The translations under genes were made by a program, and so were the position numbers. From Typhlomys cinereus (Eukaryota; Chordata; Mammalia; Rodentia; Platacanthomyidae), in assembly GCA_023101885.1 (NCBI GenBank), contig JALPQD010000076.1, positions 2,250,397-2,314,396 of the forward strand: a stretch of 64,000 nt of DNA, written 5' to 3'. The notes below the pieces were generated by a model. The model was given only the letters and a program-made list of their open reading frames with translations, was not told where the DNA came from and searched no databases. Below are positions 36,072 to 51,589 of this stretch, piece after piece. Position 1 is the stretch's first letter. Every line of letters begins with the position of its first letter.

Positions 36072-36744
36072 ATCTTTTAAAAAATGTTGCTGCTCATTAG
36101 CAGCTATGGCCAATTCTCTTCATTTACTCCTTCTAGAATATCCCATTTCATATTGTCTGGGGTGATTTTTTTTTTTAGGAAAATGTAGATCCTTTAGAGG
36201 TTTGAGATACTAAAGAAGAAGAAGAAGAAGTTGCATGCTTTGTGTTGAGCTTCTTAGATTAGAATGGTCCCATGTATCCAGGTAACACTCTCTACTAAAG
36301 TGCTTCCAGTAATCTAATTGAATGATTCTTCTTTACTTGGTTCTATTTCTTGAGATCTCAGTTTAAAAAAATAAATTTAATTCAGTAAGTATTAAATGTA
36401 AGTCTGTTGTGCATATATTAACTAGCTTAATTTAGACATTTTGCTACATGATATAATTGAAAACATGTTGCATGCAATAAATGTGGACAAGTTTATTTTT
36501 CAATTAAAAAGTAAAGCCCTAAAAAACATTTATCTTTGTTTGTCATTTGAGAGCACACTTACCAAGCACTAACTCCAACACAACACAACGTAACAACTGC
36601 AATGGCAAAAATTAAAAAGACTGAGCATTTGGCTGTTGGTGAAAATGGATAATTGAAAAACCCACATATGACTGCTGGGAATTCCACATAGCACACCACT
36701 TCAGAAAAGTTATGGTCTTGACAAAGTTAAATTTGCTCTTGCCT

Positions 36745-37135
36745 TATGTCTTAGTCGACTTTCTGTTGCTATGACAAAATACTTGAAATAAACAACTTGC
36801 AGAGAGAAGAAGCCTATTTTTGGCTTATAGTTTAAGAAGTTTCTCTCCATGATTGCTGGTCACAGTTGCTTACGGACCTCTCACGATGCAGTATGTCATA
36901 GTAGAAGCATCTGGTGGGAGAAAAGAAAAACTGCTCACTTCATAGTGACCAGGAAGCAGATGATGAGGGAGGACAAAAGAGAGAGGTGGAGGGAGAGAGA
37001 AAGAAAGTGGAGGAGGGATTGATGTTCCAATATCTTCTTTAAGAACAAGCCATCAATGATCAAACTTCTTCCAATAGGCCTTACCCCCTAAAAGTGACCC
37101 CCCCCCAAAAGGTCCCCAATCTTGCCTACATTTTA
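36745..37135 (-). mobile_element. MaLR-type LTR
   Basis: Reverse LTR wording: tcttagtcgactttctgttg ctatgacaaaatacttg, ggcttatagtttaagaag, aataggccttacccccta. Confidence 0.55.
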
Positions 37136-37299
37136 GGCAGTGAAAATTGAAATTGGAATACTCTGTATGTGTATTCCAATTAGATCATTCCAATCTTGTG
37201 TTTCTATTCAAGAGAAAGAAAAAATACAACTATGTAAAAAAATCAAACACACCTGTGTTTGTAGTAGAATTATTTGTAGTATTATTAAACTGGAAACAG

Positions 37300-37830
37300 C
37301 CTATATTAGAGTTCTAGAGAAATATGTGTATATATGTTTGCATATAAGTAAGTTCCCATAAATATATACAGATGCAAAGAGAGTTAATCATAAAAGAGGT
37401 TTTATTGGATTGATTTATTTGATTGGAGGCTGGATAGTCCTACCATGGCTGTCCGTTTACTGAGAGCCAGAGAACCCAGTAGCTGTCAGTCAGTCCTAAG
37501 AAACTGGAAGCCTCAGCACAAGAGAGACCAGTGAGACAGCTTCAGTCCAAGGCTGAAGGCTAAATGCTCCCTGGCGAAGTATGGATGAAAGTCTGCAATT
37601 CAGAGGCTGAAGGAGCTAAAATCTGATGTCCAGAGCAATTCAAGCAGCAATAGATGTAGTTACTCGTGAAGAGCTGAGCTGGCCTGCTCTTGCTTCCAAC
37701 TTTTATACCATCTGATTTCCCAGTCTGGAGGACAATGCTGTCTACCTGGAAGCCACCACACATGTCATTTGTCTGTAGCAAAGCCCTTAATCAGAATTAT
37801 GTTTTATCAGTCTCACAATCTTTTCGTCAG
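37300..37830 (-). mobile_element. ERVL LTR, MLT2-like
   Basis: Begins tagagttctagagaaatatg, then ttggaggctggatagtccta, gtccaaggctgaaggctaaa, attcagaggctgaaggagct, the reverse order of MLT2-type LTRs. Confidence 0.55.
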
Positions 37831-40680
37831 ATCAAGTAAATAGTTCTCTATGCAATTATGAGCTAGTGTGCATTTAGTAAATGGTTGATTTGCTCTGAGA
37901 AGAACATTATTATGAAAGCATTATTTTTTAGGTATATGGATACTTTACTAATACTTTTATTCAGTTGCAAAGATATACATTAGGGCTTCAGTGTATATAA
38001 TGTAGACTTAACAGTTTTCTTAATTTTGACTTACGGTAAATGATTAAAGTTGTGCTTTGTTATAACCAAGTATATAAATAGTGCCTATACTTGCTTATAT
38101 CAAAAAATTGTCTGAATGCAAAGACATCTTGGACACTAGCCACTTGCACATAGAAGGAAGTTCTCTGAGTAAATGCACAGATGGCTCTTTGCTTTGCAGC
38201 TTTGGTCAGTGAATCTCCATCCATGCACACAAACAAATGCCCCATGAAGCATTTTTAGAAGCATTTTGTGAGAGGGATAGAGAGAGTGATAGAGGCGTAG
38301 GGAAGTGTGAAGCATAGAGAGAAGAGAGATTCTAACCCAGGAGTACCACATCAATACCTCAGACTTAGTCAAGAGACCAAATGTGAAAATTGTGGATTAA
38401 TGTCTGTGTATTTACATCCCATCTTCCTTAAAATTGTTAGACATACACACAGAGTGGAGATTCTGGTTTTTGAAATTTAAATTTGGGGACAGTCATACGT
38501 AAGAGCCAAGCAAACATTCAGAGCCTGAAGACCCAACTCCTGCTTGCCCCCAGCAGCTACCCACAGGCTGATATAGTAACTTTGGGACTAGTTTTTGACA
38601 GCTTGTCTTCAGCAATAATGAGTTTATTGTGTAAGAGCTTTCTGTTAAATTTTATGAACTGTGTTCTACGCAGTTAGGTTCCCTAAATGCAAAAGCATGG
38701 AGACTGTTGATGCTGTTAAGAAGGAAAGTGTAGTTATGTCAGAAATGAATGTGCTAGAAAAGGGTGTTAGAACATGATGAGTGCAGCTGCCCCAAACATG
38801 AGAGGTGGGCAGTGGGATGCAGGGGAAATAGTGAGAAAGGACGGAGCTAACAGCCAGGCATGAAGAAATACAAAGACAGGTTGCAAATAACAGAAACAAA
38901 ACTCAGGCAAGCCTGTGGGTTCCAAGCAAGCATCATCCTTAGACTACCATTTGCTCTGCTTACCTTGAAGACTAAGTATGGTTTGGTTGACTTGCTGCTA
39001 ATGAAACTTGACCTGGCTTTCAACGTTGGGAGGGAGCCCCTTGGAATTTGCAGAACATCAAAGCGAGGTCTGTGTCAGCTGCTGTTCCTACAGTGTGTAA
39101 GAAATCCTTTATGGTTCTGCTGAGCTCACTGACCGCAAGAGCTGCTGCCTCTACAGACAGGTTGCACACTTGCTGAAATGGTTGGATCTCTAAGAAAGGT
39201 TCCTGCTGTGGGCAGATCGGTGGAAGCATATCTAGCTTCTAGCCATGTTCCATTCTCCATTGGTTAATATAAAGCACTGAGAGTGAAATCTCCCTAGGGA
39301 GCCTGTCCTGGGTCCTCTTGGGTCCATCAAATGAACCTGGCAAAGTACATGGCCATCCCATGAGATGACAGGTGGCGCTGTTTATATAGTTTTGTTTAAA
39401 GAGCAGAGATAACAACAGCAAGCGCCTTAGGACAAGAAATGCAGTCACTGCAGGCTGCAGTTAGAAAGAAAGTAGACTTTTTCGGCATGGTTAAGGGACC
39501 ATTGCCAAATGTAGTTCCCTACTTTGGGCACCAAAGCACGCGTGTTTTTAACTGCAAGAAAAATGAAACTGTAGAACCCGAATGAGCAGCAGGAAATATG
39601 CAGTTAACATTAACACCTAGAGGATAAATTCTAATTGAGGATGTTGAAGTATTTCTTATCTTTCTGGCAATGAAATTCCTAGCTCCACCTCCCTCTGCCC
39701 CTCATAACAACAAGGTTCATCGTAACTTTTAGTAATTGGTTTTTTATTAAAATAAGAGAAGGCAGTATAAATTTTAGCAAGTGGTCTAAACGGGCATTAA
39801 AAGAGCTTGGGCTTCAACCACAGTTTGTAACATTGTTCCTTTGGGAAAGTGGATTCTAAGTGCCCAATAACTACCTTACAAATAGACTTTGGAATCATAG
39901 TTCATTTGAGAATAAGGAACTGTGTGTGATGGTAATACCGCCATTGGCTCACTTAAGAACAGCACAGAAGGGACCTATATTCCACCGTACATATGTGGTG
40001 ATCTCAGCTAGTCTGGGTTTGATCAAAGATTATTGCTGCATGGGCATAGGTTGCATAGGAATTAAAGGCAAGGTAGTTACACACACATTGAAGGTAGAGT
40101 TGGGAGAGGTGAATAAGTGGTAGGAAGGGTTTTAAATCTCCAAGGCAGAGTGCATTCTGAGCAGATGAAATGAAGAGAGAAAAGGATGGAAGATAGGTCA
40201 GAAAGAGAGGAAGTCACAAAGGCCAGGAAGTAGTAAGGATTAACAACCAATCATTTTTAAGGAAAACTTAGCAAGGTAGAATAGCCCCCGAGAAAGTCAA
40301 AGACAGGCCCTTCAAGCCCCACAAAGACTATTTTGAGTTGGAGCTTAGTTGTATCAGTCCATTAGTGAGTCAGACATTTAGCATGCACCTGCTGTGGTCA
40401 CATGATCAAAGGGACTTTCTGCCTTCATCAAGTTTACCATTTAGTATAATTCCAGGCAACCATAGAAATGAGCAAGAGCCAAGTAGGGCATGATGGTGGT
40501 GTTAACCTGCCAAAGGAGAATCTTAAGCCTGCCTTATTTAATGTTTAATTTTGCATATTTTCACCTTAATTGTATTGTAGAATTCACAAGAGGAGATAGC
40601 CTGAAACATATATGCTTGATAACGTTTTTACTTGATAGCTTTTATATGTTCTAGTTTTATTCATGTTTTAATGATCATTT
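37831..40680. other. Unique intron, 2.85 kb
   Basis: The longest repeat-poor stretch. No gene recognised; frames up to 87 codons carry no known motif. Confidence 0.5.
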
Positions 40681-41740
40681 CTTTTTTATTTTTATTTTTC
40701 TAATTTTACAAGCATATTGAGTACATATCCTTGCTTCTCTTCACCCCCCATCCCTCCCATTTCCCTTTATCAATCCATCCCACTCCCTCCCACCTTCTTG
40801 TCTGTCTGCTTCTATGGATCCCAGAGTTCCCTCTGGCTTGTCTATTCCTGTGGGGGTTCAGGCCTCTTGTGGCATATCAATTTGCCACTGCACCGATAGG
40901 GGCATTTTCCTTCACTCATCCTGTTTTAGTCCCTAAGGTTTCCACTGTATATTCTTATCTCTCTTGAGTTCCTTGATAGTCTATGGGGGCATGTTGGTAT
41001 ACCAATTATGTAAGTCTGATAAGGATAAGTCTCAGTGCAGTGAGTTCCTAGATGCAGCAATCCTGCCTTGAATGGAATGCCTTGTCCAGTGGTGGACCTT
41101 TCCATCTTTAGATTCTTATAACCTCATTGTCCTCTCTTACGTGAGGTTCCCAAGGCCTTAGGATGGGGAGAAATTAGGTTGGCCTGATTCTGGGTGAACT
41201 GGCTGAATCACTGGTACTCTGCATTGTGGTTGTCCATTGCTGTCCACTTTACTGCTTTTCTATTGCCCTAGGCTGCATCCTGTCAGGGTGTTGAGAACTT
41301 CTATCTCTATTATAGAGGACGGTTTCTGGCTGAGTTTTAAGTGTTCTTCAAATCTGTGGGTATAATAGCAGCTATTAATAGAGCAATTTGGTGTACTGTC
41401 TTCCTGTATATTCTTTGGACCTATATGTCTTCCTATAGGTTCATTGGCTATTTTTCCCTATTGATCTATTTCCTTCCCTTTTTTGGGCTCATGCTCTAGT
41501 TAGCAGTAACAGTAAAGGGTTCCATTCTGACAAACAGATCTTGAGTCCAGTTAGAAAGCTGTTAGTTGCTTCCTTGATACACATGCCATTATTATACTGG
41601 TGGTCCCCTGTTGCCATGGTGATTTTTATTGCAACTTGCAGATCTCGTGAATTGGTGAGGCCTGTTACTATTTCTCTCCTCCAATAGCTTCTACAGTATT
41701 TCTTGGTACTGTGTAATGCTTGATAATTTTATTGCCTGTG
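40681..41740 (-). mobile_element. L1 3' end, about 1 kb
   Basis: T-rich start, ctaattttacaagcatattg agtac, the C/T block, ggatggggagaaattaggtt ggcctgattctgg, and gttagaaagctgttagttgc as in rodent L1 3' UTRs read in reverse. Confidence 0.7.
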
Positions 41741-42049
41741 TACATACTATTTTGACACATTAATTGAAACAGGTCTAGCTCATTGAAAGACTTTATTGAA
41801 TTAGCCTGGCTAATTGCTTGCAAAAACTGCATTTGTATTGTCATCTATATGAGAAAATTCCTAATTAACAGGATATAAAGATGGTATTTCTCAGTAAAGT
41901 TTGGTTCTTCCTTTGGACATGGTCAGAGTGCTCACTGTGCATCTGAGCTTTGCAGTTCAGTATAGTCAGGGGGTATCATTCACTTCTGTGTACACCTGGG
42001 CTCCAGGAGACCTCATTGTGTCTTTCCACTCCCACCGGGCATTAGAGAA

Positions 42050-42390
42050 TCCTATAGAATAAGCGTGTCCTCCAAATTTCACGTTTGAAATTTAATCCTA
42101 AATGTCATAGCATTTTAATGTGGTATCTAATGAGAGGTACTTGTGAATTGGCTAATACCAACTGTGAAAGACTTTGGCATTAAGACTTTGGGTTCCATAC
42201 TGCTCCCTTTTTCTCTTACTCCTCTCTCTCTCCCCTTTCCCTTCTGCCCCGAGGTAACACAATATAAAGACCCTCAACAGCTGATAGCCTCTTGATCTTA
42301 GATTTTTGAGCCTCATCACTATGAGTCAGTAAATTTCTGTTCGTTAGATTTCTGAGACCAAGGCAGCACCAAGCAGACCAAGGCAAGACT
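42050..42390 (+). mobile_element. MST/MLT1-like MaLR LTR
   Basis: gtgtcctccaaatttcacg tttgaaatttaatcctaaat matches MST LTRs closely. Later gcctcttgatcttagatttt tgagcctcatcac and gtaaatttctgttcgttag fit the LTR end. Confidence 0.7.
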
Positions 42391-43099
42391 GTGGCTTTCT
42401 CCCATGTATCATGGGTTCTGCTGTGCATGCCTCTCTGAAGGAAGCTGCCCTGCTGCATTAGAAAGCTTGTTCCAAACCCTAAGCATGACAGCACCTCCTC
42501 CTACCAACCATGTGTCCTCATGTTGCTGTCATTTCTTCTAAGTATCCATGAGACCTGTGGGCTCAAGTAGCCACTTTTTGTCTTAGTGCCTGCTATTAGA
42601 CTAGAAATACTTTGGGCCCTGTGACATAAGAATTTTCTTCATGGTTCTGAGTGCCAGGAAGTCAAGGTCACCCTGTGCGTCTCTATTCCATGCCGTTTTT
42701 TGAGAAGGCCACAGGCAATGGTCTCTGTATTTCAAAGAGGAATTTCTTCTGCCTTTTCTTCTTTGGGTCCAGGCATGGTGGGGTCATGCCATTAGGGTAG
42801 AAGGCATTGAACTAGACTGAGTCTGAGTATAGTAATGATACCCTGCATTTTTGGTGACATAATTTTCTTGAAGATTTTGTTTTGCTTTGTTTGCCTCTCA
42901 TGCATAGACCCCCTGGCAGAATTGCTGAGACCTATCTGAATGCCCTTAAGCTGGAGTTTCCCAGAGCCAAAGGGAATTTTCTTTCTACGCAATTTCTAAA
43001 GGCTGTTTTAATAGACAAAATAAATATACATGCCTCCAATCTGCTGGTTTGAAGTTCACAACTGTAGAACCAAGAACTAAAAAGTATAAACTTCTTTTT

Positions 43100-43370
43100 T
43101 TGCTATGATTATGCATATCAGTGTATGTATGGGCTTATGTATGAGAGGGTATTTGAATGTATATCCCTGTGGAAGCCCAAGGGTGACTTCAGGAATCACC
43201 CTGGATTGCTCTACCTCCTTGTTTATTGCATTGCTATGGGGTTTCCCATGATCTGTCTTCTAGGGCTGGTTACAGACCCTCTATATCCAGCTGCCCAACA
43301 TTTTTTTTAACATGGATCTTTGCTTTTGAGCAAAGACTTTATTTAACCCCTGAGCCATTTCCCCAGCTCC
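43100..43370 (-). mobile_element. Type-B SINE, diverged
   Basis: Reverse order: atccctgtggaagcccaagg gtgacttcaggaatcaccct ggattgctctacc, then cctgagccatttccccagct. Confidence 0.8.
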
Positions 43371-43569
43371 AAATACTCTGTCTTTTAAATAAAAGATAGC
43401 ATAACATTCCCAGTATGATGTTCAGCTAATTATTTATCTCTCCCTGATTACATCAACAAAGCATGATCTGGTGTTTCCTCACTGTTTGAGGTAGAAGTTA
43501 GATATGCTTTCCTTAATTCGGAACATTCTTTATGAATGCATTGCAAGAGGAAGAACAAAGGGCTGTGTT

Positions 43570-43735
43570 GAGAGTCTGCTGTGTGCAAAGCCCAGTGTGG
43601 TCACCTACAAAAGTGCCCTGAAGTGAAGTGTCTTCAGCCCCCTTTACACATAAGGCAATGGCAGTTTAAAGACTGCCTATCTTTCCCAAGATCAAAGAGG
43701 TTGTAAGTGGAGAGTTAAGACTATATTAGCCATGG
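43570..43735 (-). repeat. MIR
   Basis: Reverse MIR: gtctgctgtgtgcaaagccc, cctttacacataaggcaatg, tttcccaagatcaaagaggt, tgtaagtggagagttaag. Confidence 0.65.
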
Positions 43736-45560
<1,825 letters not shown>

Positions 45561-45610
45561 TAACTTGGCTCACAGATCTTGCCAAAAGCTGTGAGTGGCA
45601 TTTATGCTTT

Positions 45611-45633
45611 GTTGTTGTTGTTGTTGTTGTTGT
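45611..45633. repeat. GTT trinucleotide microsatellite
   Basis: About eight GTT units, 190 bp after the exon. Confidence 0.95.
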
Positions 45634-45949
45634 TTATTGTCTTTTAAAAAGACAAAAGGGGTAAAGATGAGAGTCTCCAGTGCTGGTCACAATAGGAAGA
45701 AGTCGAAAATACTTTGTGTCAAGCAGTGCGGGGAGTTTTCACGTCCTACCTGCTTGATTCCTTGCTCCGGACGCTTAAACTCAATTTCTAGGCCCATGGG
45801 ACTTTGAGGCCTCTCAGCTATATTTCAGGGGCTTTTGCTTTTCTGTCTTCAAGGTGCTTTGGTGCTTGGGCAGCAAGATGTGATGCCAGGTTGTTGTTTT
45901 TTTTTGTTTGTTTGTTTTTGTTTTTTTTTTTTGCATGTGTCAATTTCTA

Positions 45950-46340
45950 TATTTGTTACTTTCCTAGACATTGTGACCCAAAGCCTGACAAAGAACACTG
46001 AGAAGGAGAGGTTTATTTTGACTTGTAGCGTGGGAGAATACAGTGCATCATGGTGGGACAGTGTGGGGAAGTTTGTAGAGATAGGAGAATGTGTCAGGGG
46101 CTTTTCACTTCTCGGTGGACTAAGAAGCAGAGAGTGAGGAGTGCTGGTGCTCGTCACTGTCCCTTTTCATTCAGTTTGGGTCACTATCCCGTGGGATGGT
46201 GCCACCTACTTTCAGGGTGGGTCTTCCCTCTTTGTTTAAGTCTCTCTGGAAACGCGTTCACAGGCATACCCAATGGAGGGCCCCATCAGTGCCCTAAATG
46301 TTTCTTATTTGTTCAAGTCAACAGTTAAAATCATCACACT
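45950..46340 (-). mobile_element. MaLR-type LTR
   Basis: Reverse wording shared with the 10.7 kb copy: gaaggagaggtttattttga, gtgctggtgctcgtcactgt, ccgtgggatggtgccaccta ctttcagggtgggtcttccc, aggcatacccaatggag. Confidence 0.65.
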
Positions 46341-46689
46341 GTAGAACCAAAGGTCTTTGCTGGTTCTTCCAGAAAATCCAGGAAGACTTTTTAGGGTGAA
46401 CATAGTTAACGTTTCACTGACAGTTCATAACATGAAGGTCCAATTGTGGTAAAGATTTGAAAGTCAGAACTGTAAAGAAAGTGAACTGCCAGGAAGAGAA
46501 GAGGTCACTAGAGACCAAGGATGTGCAATAAGAGAAGGGGAAAGAGTTTGCTGAGGAATCCACCTCTCAGAGAAGTGGCTTCCCTTTGGGTTCTGGGTCC
46601 AAAATGGCTATATGTGTGAGACCTCACTTCTATGAATTCCCCAACATTTGAGGTCATTATCATTTCACTCCAGAGCCACAAGTCATGTC

Positions 46690-47060
46690 CAGTGAGTCAC
46701 TTCTCCAATGATTATCCACTGTGTTGGTGGGGTGGGTGGTGGGTGGGAGAGCTGTCTCTGGCTTGTTGGTGACAGAAGCAAGCCGCTGCAGAAGCAACTA
46801 AAAAGTAAGGTGGCTGAGATACTTCGCTCAATATATGATTCAGACTGCAGCAAGTGCTCAGACATGTGACGTCAAAATAACCCAGATGAAACTCAGTGGG
46901 CCATAAACATGTAAGAAAGCATGAAAATAGGAGGAAGACTGGTAGGGAAGGAGGATTGTAATGGGAAGAGGAGGTAGGGTGGGATTGGGAATTAAGATGG
47001 GAAAACCTCATAAATTCACACATTCATGTCTGAAGCACTAAAAGAATAAAAAACTTTATA
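46690..47060 (+). mobile_element. L1 3' end
   Basis: ccagatgaaactcagtgggc cataaacatg, the G/A-rich block, and agcactaaaagaataaaaaa at the end resemble the rodent Lx-type L1 3' UTR. Confidence 0.55.
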
Positions 47061-47075
47061 CATATTATATATGTC

Positions 47076-47116
47076 GTATGTATGTATGTATGTATGTATA
47101 TATGTATGTATGTATA
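47076..47116. repeat. GTAT tetranucleotide microsatellite
   Basis: About ten GTAT units just after the L1 A-rich end. Confidence 0.95.
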
Positions 47117-47964
47117 CTGCTTGCTGAATGACAAGCAAAGCAAGCAAGCTACAACCCATACAGATTTTTACAGAAAAATCTACATGTGGCCATATGAGTT
47201 CCCAAGGGAGAGGCAGGCAGGAAGACGGGAAAACTTCTGGAAGAGGCCCTTTCCTAGCCACGTGCCTCATGTTGAAGAAAAGCACTTTTTCCTGCACTCG
47301 CTTAGGCTGCTTTTGTGGGCTGTGTGTGTCAAACAGGCACAAGCTTCAGGACATTGCAGGAAAGAGTTCAAACTGCAACTGACACCCAAGGAGGAAATTT
47401 CAAGTTAAATACAGAGACTGTCTACTAAATGGAAGCATTAATTGGAAAGGGGATGTCGGATCGTTCACTGCTTTCCAGCTCTGACTGTTCTTGGCTGATC
47501 TCACACATCTGATGAAAAAACTCAACACAAACTTCTTGGCTGAAAAAAAAAAGGCAAAAAACACTCACAGACTTCACATGTGTTTGCTGTTCATTGAAAA
47601 TTTAAATGCAAGGTAAATTTAATATGTGGCTACAAGCATGAAAGTCCACCTTAATTCTCACTTTCTGTATTTAAAATATAATCACTAAGAGTTACCCTTT
47701 ATCTGGTAACAGAAGAAAATTTTCTTTTTTTTCCCCAAGACATAATGTTGCTGGGAAATCATATTTTCTTATCAGTATCAGTTCATAAGATTGAAAAATG
47801 TATTTAGATTAAGACTCATTTACGCAGTGCAAAAGGGGAACAGTAAAGTTCCTCAGATCCCCTGTTATCCAGGCATTTTCAAAGATTTTTGTCTCTGACC
47901 TATAAATGTGTTTACCCTGAAAGAGTCACTATGTCAACAGCTGTGGTGTCTCCATGAACATCTT
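47117..47964. other. Unique intron
   Basis: No gene or nameable repeat seen. Confidence 0.5.
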
Positions 47965-47967
47965 CCA

Positions 47968-48095
47968 TCTAGGCATTTAGTATGATCCTGTATATCCAGC
48001 TACTTTAAAACCAGAGGCAGGAGGATTGCCTCAGCCTCACAATTCCATGTCAGCTTATTCAGTACAATACAACCGTGTCTCAAAGAAAGATCCTC
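47968..48095 (+). repeat. B1-like SINE
   Basis: B1 order: gatcctgtatatccagctac, accagaggcaggaggattgc ctcagcctcac, accgtgtctcaaagaaaga. Confidence 0.7.
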
Positions 48096-48949
48096 TCCAT
48101 GGGTGCTTTTTGGGTGTGCAGGTGTGTCTATGAAGGCTGAAATCCACATAGATCCCATTCACAGCATTGTATTTAGGGAAATGGGAATAAATGAATTTTT
48201 CCCAATATATTTTTTGAAACTGGGCAGTTTTTAAAATATTTTGATAAAATTACACAATTTTGCTAACTACATGATGCTATGCTCCAATATTATCTATGCA
48301 ATTAAATTCCTGGGTCATCTGTAGTCATCTGTAGATGGGCTCTGGTCAGTGTTCTGCCGTAGTTTACTGTTCTGGGCAGCAGGAGATGCCACCTTATTTG
48401 TTAAAGCATATGGTGTCAGTCACAAAAAAGGTCAATGATGAATTTGATATCTGCCCTGTACATTTCTAGGGTTCCTGGGAGAATAGAGATGAGTTATGGC
48501 TTTTGGCTTTGTATGTGAATTTTAACTGAGAGAGCATCTTATAGTGCTAGTATTACTTCTTTGAGCTTGTTGTTCACCCAGTTCTTGGACTCAGGCCCTC
48601 GGTGAGGCTAGCATGTCCTGCATTTCCATTTTGTCATAAGCAACAGATGCTTTTAGCTCCTTTCAGAATTTGTATAGATGGTTCCTCCTTGGTGGGTTCT
48701 TCTCTTTCAGTGATATCTCTCTTATCTCCCTATAATATTCCACTCCTGTGAGGTCAGGTTATTTTTTTTAAATTTTTTGGTTGGCTACTAAAATATCATT
48801 CCAAGGTTTTAATCACTGGACCTCATCTTTATATTTTCTCCCCATGTAATTCCCTCTTACACACCATGGGTTCTTAGTATCAGCTTCATATAGAATAGTT
48901 CAACTATCTTACAAAAAATGTATTTCCAATATTAGAGTACCAAGTAAGG
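48096..48949. other. Unique AT-rich intron
   Basis: No gene or nameable repeat seen. A short tandem gtcatctgta occurs near 48315-48335. Confidence 0.45.
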
Positions 48950-49215
48950 AAGCATTTCATTTCTAGGTATCTACCTCAAAGAATTATAAACAGTTACTCA
49001 AAAATTTGTATATACTTGTTTATAATGGCTCTATTCAGAACAGCCTCAGGATAGAAACCAACCAATTTTTTATTGCTCTATGAATGGATAAACAAAAGGT
49101 GGTATATCAATAGAATATTATTCAGTCATAAAAAGAAATTAGTAGTGATACATGCTTTAAAATGTGTGAGCTTCAAAGCTATGCCTTATTAAAAAAAACC
49201 TGTCACAAAGAGATT
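48950..49215 (+). mobile_element. Ancient L1M 3' fragment
   Basis: Clear L1M wording: atgaatggataaacaaaagg tggtatatcaatagaatatt attcagtcataaaaag and gtgatacatgctttaaaatg. Confidence 0.85.
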
Positions 49216-49377
49216 TAATAGTGTATTATTTCATCCAAATTCAGCCAAAGCCAAAGAACTTGTGTAAGAATAAGGTACAGTGACATTTCATCAGTACAGA
49301 TTTTCCTTTTGAAGATGATAGAATATTGTACAACTAGATGCAGGGGCTGGTTGTAGGTATTGTGATTATCCGAAGTC

Positions 49378-49552
49378 GTGTGTATGTGTGTGTGTGTGTG
49401 TACACTAGAGGACACTTGAGTGTGTGTGTCTGGAAATCATTCTAGATTGTTCTACTTCCTTATTGTTGTTTTCTAGTGTTTCCCAAGCTCCACCCTCCAG
49501 GGCTGGATGTGAGGGCCACCACCATTCCTACCCAGCCATTAAAGTGGCTGAT
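49378..49552 (-). mobile_element. Type-B SINE, truncated
   Basis: GT tract, actagaggacacttgagtgt, ttctagattgttctacttcc and ccaccaccattcctaccc. The tRNA-like head is missing. Confidence 0.7.
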
Positions 49553-51508
49553 TTTATGTTCTGTGACTTTTATGTTAATAAAAATATACACAAATGAGTG
49601 GATGAAATTTTATTGAATAAGACAGAATGTTGATTGAATGACAACTAGAAAGACTGATTCCCAGGCCATCCCTGAGAGCAAGTAAATCCAAACTCTGGGA
49701 ACTTTATAGCTCCACTGGCTGTTCTAATGAGAAGTCAGGATTGAGAATGGCAGTATGCTGGTGCCTTATGGTTCCATTTGATCTCCAACCTCCAGATGCA
49801 TCTCTGCCCTAGACTTATTCATGTCTGAATTCTTCGGGCACCTTACAGTCAAAATGTGTCAGCAGCAGTGGGCGTGATCCTTGCCTGCATCCTCCCTTCC
49901 TTGTTCCACAGATCTTTAGAGTTCTTTGCACCCTTTGGTGGCTCTATTCTCCTCTTAGTCTTTGGAGCCACTTGATGACATCAATAAATATGACTTTAAG
50001 AACCAAGAAGCTTCAGGGAGACTAAGACATTTAAGTACATTTGTGAAATACAAATACATTATACTTATAAGTCCATAAGTACATTTGTGAATGTACTGTA
50101 TGTTTATTATATATACAATGAAAATAATGTAACATATACAGTATATAAAATAAATGTAATATAAGCATAGAAGTACATATAAATACATTTTTGAATAAGG
50201 CATGTTAAGTACAATTGTGAAATTGAAGTTGCAGCGTCTCATTTTAATACTTTAATAAGTATTCCCTTTGTCTTTACATGAAGAAAGGAATGCCTCAGAG
50301 GGGCTCTGTTATCTTGCCTGTGGTCTGAGAGAGACAAAGAGCTGACACAGGACATTTGGTTGGAGTTGTGCCAGAGCTAGTGCAATCTGGTCGACTCTGC
50401 TCACTGCTTCAGTCACACGTGTTTGTTATGGTTGGTACTTGCCATTTCATGCAAAAAGATTTAGCTCTATCCTAGTTCTTGAACCGAGCTTAGATCTTTT
50501 TATCATAAAGTCTTAGAGGATTTGTCTTCCTCCAAGAAGATAAGGCCATGTGGGAAACATATAAGTCATTTTCAGTGTGTGTGAGAAAGACTTCCTTGTT
50601 TTCTCTTTCTCCTTTTTCTTTGAAGCCCTTTATTTTTGTCAAAATGGAGGTAAATTTCACAGTACAGACTACTGGTTGGGGGTGGTGGGGGGTGAGCCAA
50701 CTGGCTCGTAAGAGCATTCAGAAATGTTAAGTGACCATATCTTGTCAGGAAGAGAGTCATGAATGAGTCGTTAGTGTCCCCATGTGGGGAAGTCAGCCAT
50801 TTATGGTCCCTGCGATGCAGGTGATCCCTATGGCCTCCTGAGCACTGCCTTGTTGTGTGTGATTTACCACTCCATGTCTGTGGGCAGGAGATTGAGTGGG
50901 GGCAGATCTCCCAGTAGGGATCTCCCCTGGATGTGCACATTAAGGCTGGCAGAAGGTATCATTTATTTCCTTGGTCGTGTTTAGATTTCTGTCTCTCAGG
51001 ATAGATTCAAAGGTAAATATATAAAACGCAGTGCCGTAACGTGGGAATCAAAAGAGTCAGAAGGAAAGCCAGTGGCCTGTCTGGATGGCTTAAAAGACTT
51101 TGAAATTTATTTTCCTAACTAGAATTATTTATGTTTCTGGTAGAAGAGAAATTACAAGATAACAAATAAGGAAGAAAAAGGAAAATAGCATCACAATACC
51201 ATGAAACTATTGCTTGTTAACAACTGGTGCTGAAATGGAGATTTCTTCTCTGAAAGTATTTTTTTCTTGGATGATATAGCTATACTGTTTGAAGTATTGA
51301 ATTAAATGTAGAAACTGTTTCTACATTAAATTTTAATGTAATGAATAATGGTATTGGGATGTACATCTATCTGCTAGCATATGTCAGGTCTAATTAGTTT
51401 AATATACTTCAGGTTGATAGACGTTGCAGATCAGCAGGGTTTTCTTAATTTCCATACCTCCCTCTCTCCCTCCCTCCCTTCTTTTCTTCTTTCTATTATG
51501 ACCTATAC
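49553..51508. other. Unique AT-rich intron with a small local repeat
   Basis: Three imperfect copies of taagtacatttgtgaa start at 50032, 50076 and 50206. No gene recognised. Confidence 0.6.
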
Positions 51509-51520
51509 TGCAAAAAAGAT

Positions 51521-51589
<69 letters not shown>

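Noticed and set aside
40612..41726. 11-bp repeat atgcttgataa as a target duplication for the 40.7 kb L1
   Set aside because: The left copy lies about 60 bp from the T-run, and an 11-mer repeated over 1 kb of AT-rich DNA can be chance.
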